Below are positions 59,971-64,000 of a DNA stretch of 64,000 nucleotides, piece by piece; position 1 is the first letter of the stretch; each line of letters begins with the position of its first letter. Position numbers and translations under genes: made by a program. Under the pieces are notes generated by a model. That model was not told the DNA's origin. It saw nothing but the letters and a program-made list of their open reading frames with translations, and did no database searches. Source of the DNA: JBAZWE01 sp041660545 (GTDB lineage Bacteria > Actinomycetota > Thermoleophilia > BMS3ABIN01); contig JBAZWE010000002.1 of assembly GCA_041660545.1 (NCBI GenBank), positions 1 to 64,000 of the forward strand, written 5' to 3'.

Positions 59971-60414
59971 TTGCGTATCTTCATGTTCATATTCACGGTT
60001 CTCATGATAGCCGGCAGCGCTTTCACGCTGGGCCTGGTGCCGCGTGCCTTAAGGGACCTCGGACATGAGCGTGCGCGGTTGGCCGAGGTGGTGCCGGGAG
60101 CCGAGTTTAAGCGACTGGTCGACGCCGGCTACCGGCTGAACACTTTATTGCTGATGATAGAGGTTTTTTACTATTACCTTTTACTTCGCAGGACCGGTCC
60201 CGAGTGGCAGTTTTTCTACGGCGGGTTTTTCTTCGGATTGATTCACATCGCTTACCTGGTGATGGGACGAATTGAAAGAAGCCGGCTGACAAGCGGCTCG
60301 ACCAGGACGCGCTTTGCGAGACTGATAATCCTGGTCACTGCAGCGCTGACAGGCGTGGAGATCATATTCCTGGTTTGGGTGTGCTTCCTGCTACAGGGAC
60401 CCGTACCTGAATAA
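59971..60414 (+). CDS. Small membrane protein of unknown function
   Basis: A 147-residue protein with four predicted helices: an N-terminal one (RIFMFIFTVLMIAG), one at about 55-72 with MIEVFYYYLLL, one at about 78-98 and a C-terminal one. Charged loops between them are short. TTG start. It lies 50 bases after the presenilin-like gene and could be its partner, but no family was recognised. Confidence 0.6.
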   Translation: MRIFMFIFTVLMIAGSAFTLGLVPRALRDLGHERARLAEVVPGAEFKRLVDAGYRLNTLLLMIEVFYYYLLLRRTGPEWQFFYGGFFFGLIHIAYLVMGRIERSRLTSGSTRTRFARLIILVTAALTGVEIIFLVWVCFLLQGPVPE

Positions 60415-60428
60415 CTACGTCGCGCTCC

Positions 60429-60698
60429 TTAAGCGTCCAGTGGCCTGACCAGCTCGATGCTGTCTAGATTCACAGCCAGGTAATGAGTGGTATATACGGG
60501 CTCTTTGAGATTATCAAAATGATAAACAGACGCGTCGGTCACGGAGAGAAAACCCGCGTCTTTCTGGTTGAGCAGATCCGAGAGCCTGCTGCGATACGCG
60601 AGTGCCGGTGCGTGAACGGTGCCGATTATGGCGCAACTGCGTGTCTCTATGTTTACCCTGATGTGTTCTGTTTTTACTTTAGGCGCGTTTTCATCCAT
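60429..60698 (-). CDS. Small DUF6812-like protein
   Basis: An 89-residue soluble protein: HIRVNIETRSCAIIGTVHAP, YRSRLSDLLNQKDAGFLSV and TTHYLAVNLDSIELVRP. The RLSDLLN and FLSVTDA features recur in a family of about 90-residue proteins of unknown function (I place it near DUF6812 with caution). Downstream of, and possibly co-transcribed with, the diguanylate cyclase gene. Confidence 0.5.
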   Translation of the reverse strand: MDENAPKVKTEHIRVNIETRSCAIIGTVHAPALAYRSRLSDLLNQKDAGFLSVTDASVYHFDNLKEPVYTTHYLAVNLDSIELVRPLDA

Positions 60699-60770
60699 GA
60701 ATTAACCTACCTGCCCTTCCGCCGCATTTTGTATCCCCGAGAACTCTTGCTTAAACAGTTCAGACGGGAA

Positions 60771-61803
60771 TCAGGAAACCGCCAGACGCTTCTTTTCCGG
60801 GGCGACGCTGACCCTGTTGCGCCCGCTCTTCTTTGAGATGTATAAAAGCTGGTCGACACGGTCCAGAAGCTCCTGCTTGGAGGCCGCCCCTTTCGGATAA
60901 CAGCAAACTCCCGCGCTCACGGTAATCTCCGTGGTCGAGCCCCCGCCCACAGGAATCTTTAATTGTGATATTGCCCGTCTCAGCCGTGTGGCCGTCTCGA
61001 TTCCCGCGGCTTCGTCACCCGGAAGCACGATCACGAACTCTTCCCCACCGAATCGCGCCACAACATCAGATTCGCGCTTCTGCCGTTTGAGCATGGCCGC
61101 CACTGTCTTGANNNNNNNNNNCTGTCTTGAGGGCCTCGTTCCCCGCATGATGTCCGAAGCGATCGTTAAAAAGTTTGAAGTGGTCGACATCGAACATGAC
61201 CAGCGTGACAGAGCCGCCATAACGATCCGCCCTGTGGAGCTCGCGCTCCAGCTCATCCATAAAATAGCCATAATTGTAGAGACCCGTGAGAGAGTCGGTA
61301 AGAGATGATCTTAAAATGCGGCGATGCATACGCTTCTGGCGCCGCTGACCCCACGCAAGACCGAGGCCTATGGCCGTGAAAGTAAACAGCGCAACCATCA
61401 TCGGCCCGGACTTGTCAAAAGACGTCTGAATCAACAGAAGCCCGGCCAGCGCCAGTGCCACCAGCACACCGACTTCATAAAAGAACCATGCGGAAAGCAG
61501 AATGGGTACGGCAAGAAGCGGCCAGAGGTCGGCCTGCGCAAATACTTTCAGGGATACCCAAAGAAAAAAGAAGCTGGCACATACCAGCGCCAGCACCCTC
61601 AACTGCCTGTTGGTACGGCGGATGTCCAGATGACTGACCGCGATCTGAGGCTTGCTTATCATCCGGCGCGACTTGTTTTTTTGCCTGACGCCATCAACTC
61701 GTGATGACGGCCTGGGGTCTTTCAGGGCAGCCAGTTTCTGATGCCGTTTTGTGCGGCTTCTATTTCCGCCTAGCGGCGACGTTGTCTGGCGCCCTTTTGT
61801 CAT
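60771..61803 (-). CDS. Membrane-bound diguanylate cyclase, interrupted by a scaffold gap
   Basis: A GGDEF protein. The N-terminus is basic, then several membrane helices (about 75-160), then a GGDEF domain with SLTDSLTGLYNYGYF, DVDHFKLFNDRFGHHAGNEAL, the active-site loop RFGGEEFVIVLPG and an intact I-site RESD five residues before it, so product inhibition is expected. The ten Ns at 61112-61121 are flanked on both sides by CTGTCTTGA; merging these copies restores one frame (EALKTVAAM). Makes c-di-GMP at the membrane. Confidence 0.88.
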
Positions 61804-61866
61804 AGGGTATATTTACGCAATTTCGCTTCTTCTTCCTTCTGACAGGAAGCACGAAGCACTATATGC

Positions 61867-64000
61867 TTAACCGCACTTCGAGAATCCGCAAAAACGGCAG
61901 AAAAGACAGCCCTCGCCGAACTCGACCATGCCGCCGCATTCCGGGCACTCCGGACAATGACTCAACTCAACCGAGGAAGTCAGTTCGCCGCTGATCCCGC
62001 CCTCTTTCAGATGCGGTGACGCTTCTATATATTCCGAGACCGCGCGCGCGATGGCATCAGGGCAGGACATGATCTGCTTACCACCTTCACCGAAAGCCGG
62101 TGAAGGACATCGTATTCCCTTTATGGATTTGAGTATTGCCTGACAGTCGACTCCGGACCTTAAGGCCAGCGATATCAAACGGCTGACCGCCTCGGACTGG
62201 GCGGCTTTACAGGCGCCTGCCCTCGCCATGGAGGAAAATACTTCATGCAGGCCGTGCTCGTCTTCATTTATGGTCACGTACAGGCTACCGCAACCGGTAT
62301 TGATCTTGCGGGTCTGTCCCGTAGTGACCGCCGGCCTGGACCTGGGCTTGACCAGCCCGGGCGCCGCCTCAGCTTCGGCCGTGGCATGGTTGACGCCACC
62401 GATATTGAGAACCTGCGACTCACGGCTGCCATCCCGATAGATAGTGACACCCTTGCAACCCGTCTGGTATGCAAGACGGTAGACCTGCTCGACATCGGCG
62501 GTCGTGGCATCGTGAGAAAAATTCACCGTTTTTGACACGGCGTTATCGGTATATTTCTGGAATGCCGCCTGCATCCTGATATGCCACTCGGGCTGGACAT
62601 CGTGCGCGGTCGCAAACAGCGGCTTGATATCATCGGGAACCTCAGGAAGGTCGGCGATGCTGCCCTTCTTCGCAATCTCCTTCATCAGCTCCTCGCTGTA
62701 GAAGCCGCCGTCCTTGGCCATCTGCTCGAATGTCCGGTGAGTCTCGACCATCTCCGTGTTATCAAGGACATTGCGCACATATGAGATGGCGAACAGCGGT
62801 TCAATACCGCTGGAGCAGTTGGCGAGGATACTCAGAGTGCCCGTTGGCGCGATGGTGGTGGTTGTGGCGTTGCGAACCTTAAGGCCGCCCTTTGTGTCAT
62901 ATACGCTACCCTTGAAATTGGGGAAAGTGCCTCGCTCCTCCGCCAGCCTGGTCGAATGCATCATGGCGCGTTCCTGGATGAAAGCCATGATCGCTTCGGC
63001 CGTCTCCACGGCTTCGTCGGAGTCATAGGGGATGCCCAGCTCTATGAGCAGGTCCGCAAAACCCATTACACCCAGTCCGATTTTTCGGTTCGCCTTGGTC
63101 ATCTCGGCGATCTCGGGTAGTGGGTAGTTGTTGACATCGATGACGTTATCCAGGAAATGCACCGCGCTCTCGACGATCTTTCCCAGGCGCTCGTAATCGA
63201 CACCGCCGGCGCTGTCGGCCACCTTGGAGAGATTGATGGAGCCGAGGTTGCAGGATTCATATGGCAGCAGCGGCTGCTCTCCACAGGGGTTTGTGCTCTC
63301 TATCTCACCGATATGCGGCGTGGGATTGTCGCGATTGATCCTGTCGAGGAAGATAATGCCGGGGTCGCCGTTCTTCCAGGCGAGATTCACTATCATTTCA
63401 AAGACCCGTCGCGCCTCGAGGCTCTTGGCGATCTTGCCGGTCCTGGGGTTCACCAGGTCGTATTCACGCCCCTCCTCGACCGCTTCCATGAACTCCTCCG
63501 TCAGTGCGACAGAGATGTTGAAGTTGTTGAGCTTGTCGTTGCTCTGCTTGCAGACAATGAAGTCGAGTATGTCGGGATGGTCGACACGCAGGATGCCCAT
63601 GTTCGCGCCTCGGCGTGTGCCTCCCTGCTTGATCGTCTCCGTGGCGGCATCGAAGACCGACATGAAGGAGATGGGGCCGCTCGATATACCCTTCGTCGAT
63701 AGCACGACGTCCCTGCCCGGCCTTATACGCGAGAAGGAAAAACCGGTCCCGCCACCGCTTTTGTGTATCAGGGCGGTGTTTTTTATGGCCTCGAAGATGC
63801 TGTCCATCGAGTCGCCAACCGGCAGAACAAAACAGGCGGAAAGCTGTCCCAGCTCACGGCCCGCATTCATTAGCGTGGGTGAATTAGGCAAAAACTCGAG
63901 GCGGGCCATAAGCCGGTAGAACTCCTCTTCTACCGCATCGGTGTCGGCCTCGGGGTTGTGGATCAGATCGGCTGCGGCGATCGTGCGGGCTACCCTTCGA
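61867..64000 (-). CDS. nrdJ: Vitamin B12-dependent ribonucleotide reductase, partial (N-terminus beyond window)
   Basis: The C-terminal about 710 residues of a class II reductase; the frame is open to the right edge. Active-site Cys and loops: LEFLPNSPTLMNAG, LSACFVLPVGDSMDSI, NPCGEQPLLPYESCNLGSINL, GLGVMGFADLLIELG and PTGTLSILANCSSGIEP. The C-terminus has redox and zinc Cys groups (CPECPECGG and CLFCRFCGFSKC). Works without oxygen, using adenosylcobalamin to make deoxyribonucleotides. Confidence 0.95.
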   Translation of the reverse strand, partial: RRVARTIAAADLIHNPEADTDAVEEEFYRLMARLEFLPNSPTLMNAGRELGQLSACFVLPVGDSMDSIFEAIKNTALIHKSGGGTGFSFSRIRPGRDVVLSTKGISSGPISFMSVFDAATETIKQGGTRRGANMGILRVDHPDILDFIVCKQSNDKLNNFNISVALTEEFMEAVEEGREYDLVNPRTGKIAKSLEARRVFEMIVNLAWKNGDPGIIFLDRINRDNPTPHIGEIESTNPCGEQPLLPYESCNLGSINLSKVADSAGGVDYERLGKIVESAVHFLDNVIDVNNYPLPEIAEMTKANRKIGLGVMGFADLLIELGIPYDSDEAVETAEAIMAFIQERAMMHSTRLAEERGTFPNFKGSVYDTKGGLKVRNATTTTIAPTGTLSILANCSSGIEPLFAISYVRNVLDNTEMVETHRTFEQMAKDGGFYSEELMKEIAKKGSIADLPEVPDDIKPLFATAHDVQPEWHIRMQAAFQKYTDNAVSKTVNFSHDATTADVEQVYRLAYQTGCKGVTIYRDGSRESQVLNIGGVNHATAEAEAAPGLVKPRSRPAVTTGQTRKINTGCGSLYVTINEDEHGLHEVFSSMARAGACKAAQSEAVSRLISLALRSGVDCQAILKSIKGIRCPSPAFGEGGKQIMSCPDAIARAVSEYIEASPHLKEGGISGELTSSVELSHCPECPECGGMVEFGEGCLFCRFCGFSKCG

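Noticed and set aside
1..64000. tRNA, rRNA, CRISPR arrays, intact insertion sequences or prophage genes
   Set aside because: Intergenic regions were read for cloverleafs, regular spaced repeats, transposase motifs and integrases; none was convincing.

Overview
This 64 kb, GC-rich window looks like a scaffold piece of a draft or metagenome-assembled genome. It carries three runs of ten Ns, at 36019, 37336 and 61112, and genes are cut at both ends. The gene content is that of a monoderm bacterium. An MctB-like envelope protein, a GT-C mannosyltransferase-like protein and a DrrAB exporter recall deep-branching Actinobacteriota, but an archaeal-type topoisomerase I and a perfect sigma-54-type promoter are unusual for that phylum. 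The lineage is therefore an inference. A B12-dependent ribonucleotide reductase, a predicted selenoprotein, a radical SAM enzyme and a split-Soret-like cytochrome suggest an anaerobic or low-oxygen life.

Layout. 1-6.3 kb: a response regulator cut by the edge, radical SAM enzyme, TIM-barrel protein, small FlgM-like protein, D-Ala-D-Ala ligase, flippase-like membrane protein and zinc metallopeptidase. 5.1-7.0 kb: the most striking locus, an operon of an ArsR-type repressor, a glutaredoxin-like protein with an in-frame UGA at its active site plus a bacterial SECIS-like hairpin, and a sulfide:quinone-reductase-like flavoprotein. 7.2-9.2 kb: GDP-deoxyhexose genes (rmd, gmd). 9.2-11.6 kb: pabC and pabB. 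11.6-15.8 kb: the rpsF-ssb-rpsR-DUF2232-rplI-dnaB cluster. 16-20 kb: an adhesin-like protein, a SAM-hydrolase family enzyme, a putative Se/S carrier, a PAP2 phosphatase, YjbQ and a ZIP transporter, with degenerate repeats.

20.5-27.3 kb is a phosphate regulon. Two copies of the same triple-TTCAC Pho-box promoter precede a small helix-turn-helix protein and pstS; pstCAB, phoU, phoR and a convergent response regulator follow. 27.4-30.3 kb holds an M-box Mg2+ riboswitch with its terminator, then a soluble MgtE-like regulatory protein and an Nramp-like transporter. 30.4-34.1 kb is an export operon (AbrB regulator, DrrA/DrrB-like ABC transporter, MFS pump). An M50 protease follows, then a structured RNA candidate downstream of rdgB.

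35.8-43.7 kb is a minus-strand housekeeping run: rdgB, rph, a QueT-like transporter, murI, ricT, holB, tmk and topA. 43.9-53.5 kb holds a TPR protein, a DEAD-box helicase, an amidohydrolase, envelope-biogenesis genes, a polysaccharide deacetylase, a glycosyltransferase and tatCA. 53.8-55.4 kb holds a 46-residue peptide with a RiPP-like leader pattern, a secreted protein and a Tat-exported split-Soret-like cytochrome. 56-64 kb holds a lipoprotein gene behind a sigma-54-type promoter, rlmD, an unusual uracil-DNA-glycosylase-like protein, a presenilin-like membrane protein, a diguanylate cyclase split by a scaffold gap, and the B12-dependent ribonucleotide reductase cut by the window edge. No rRNA, tRNA, CRISPR array or intact mobile element was recognised.
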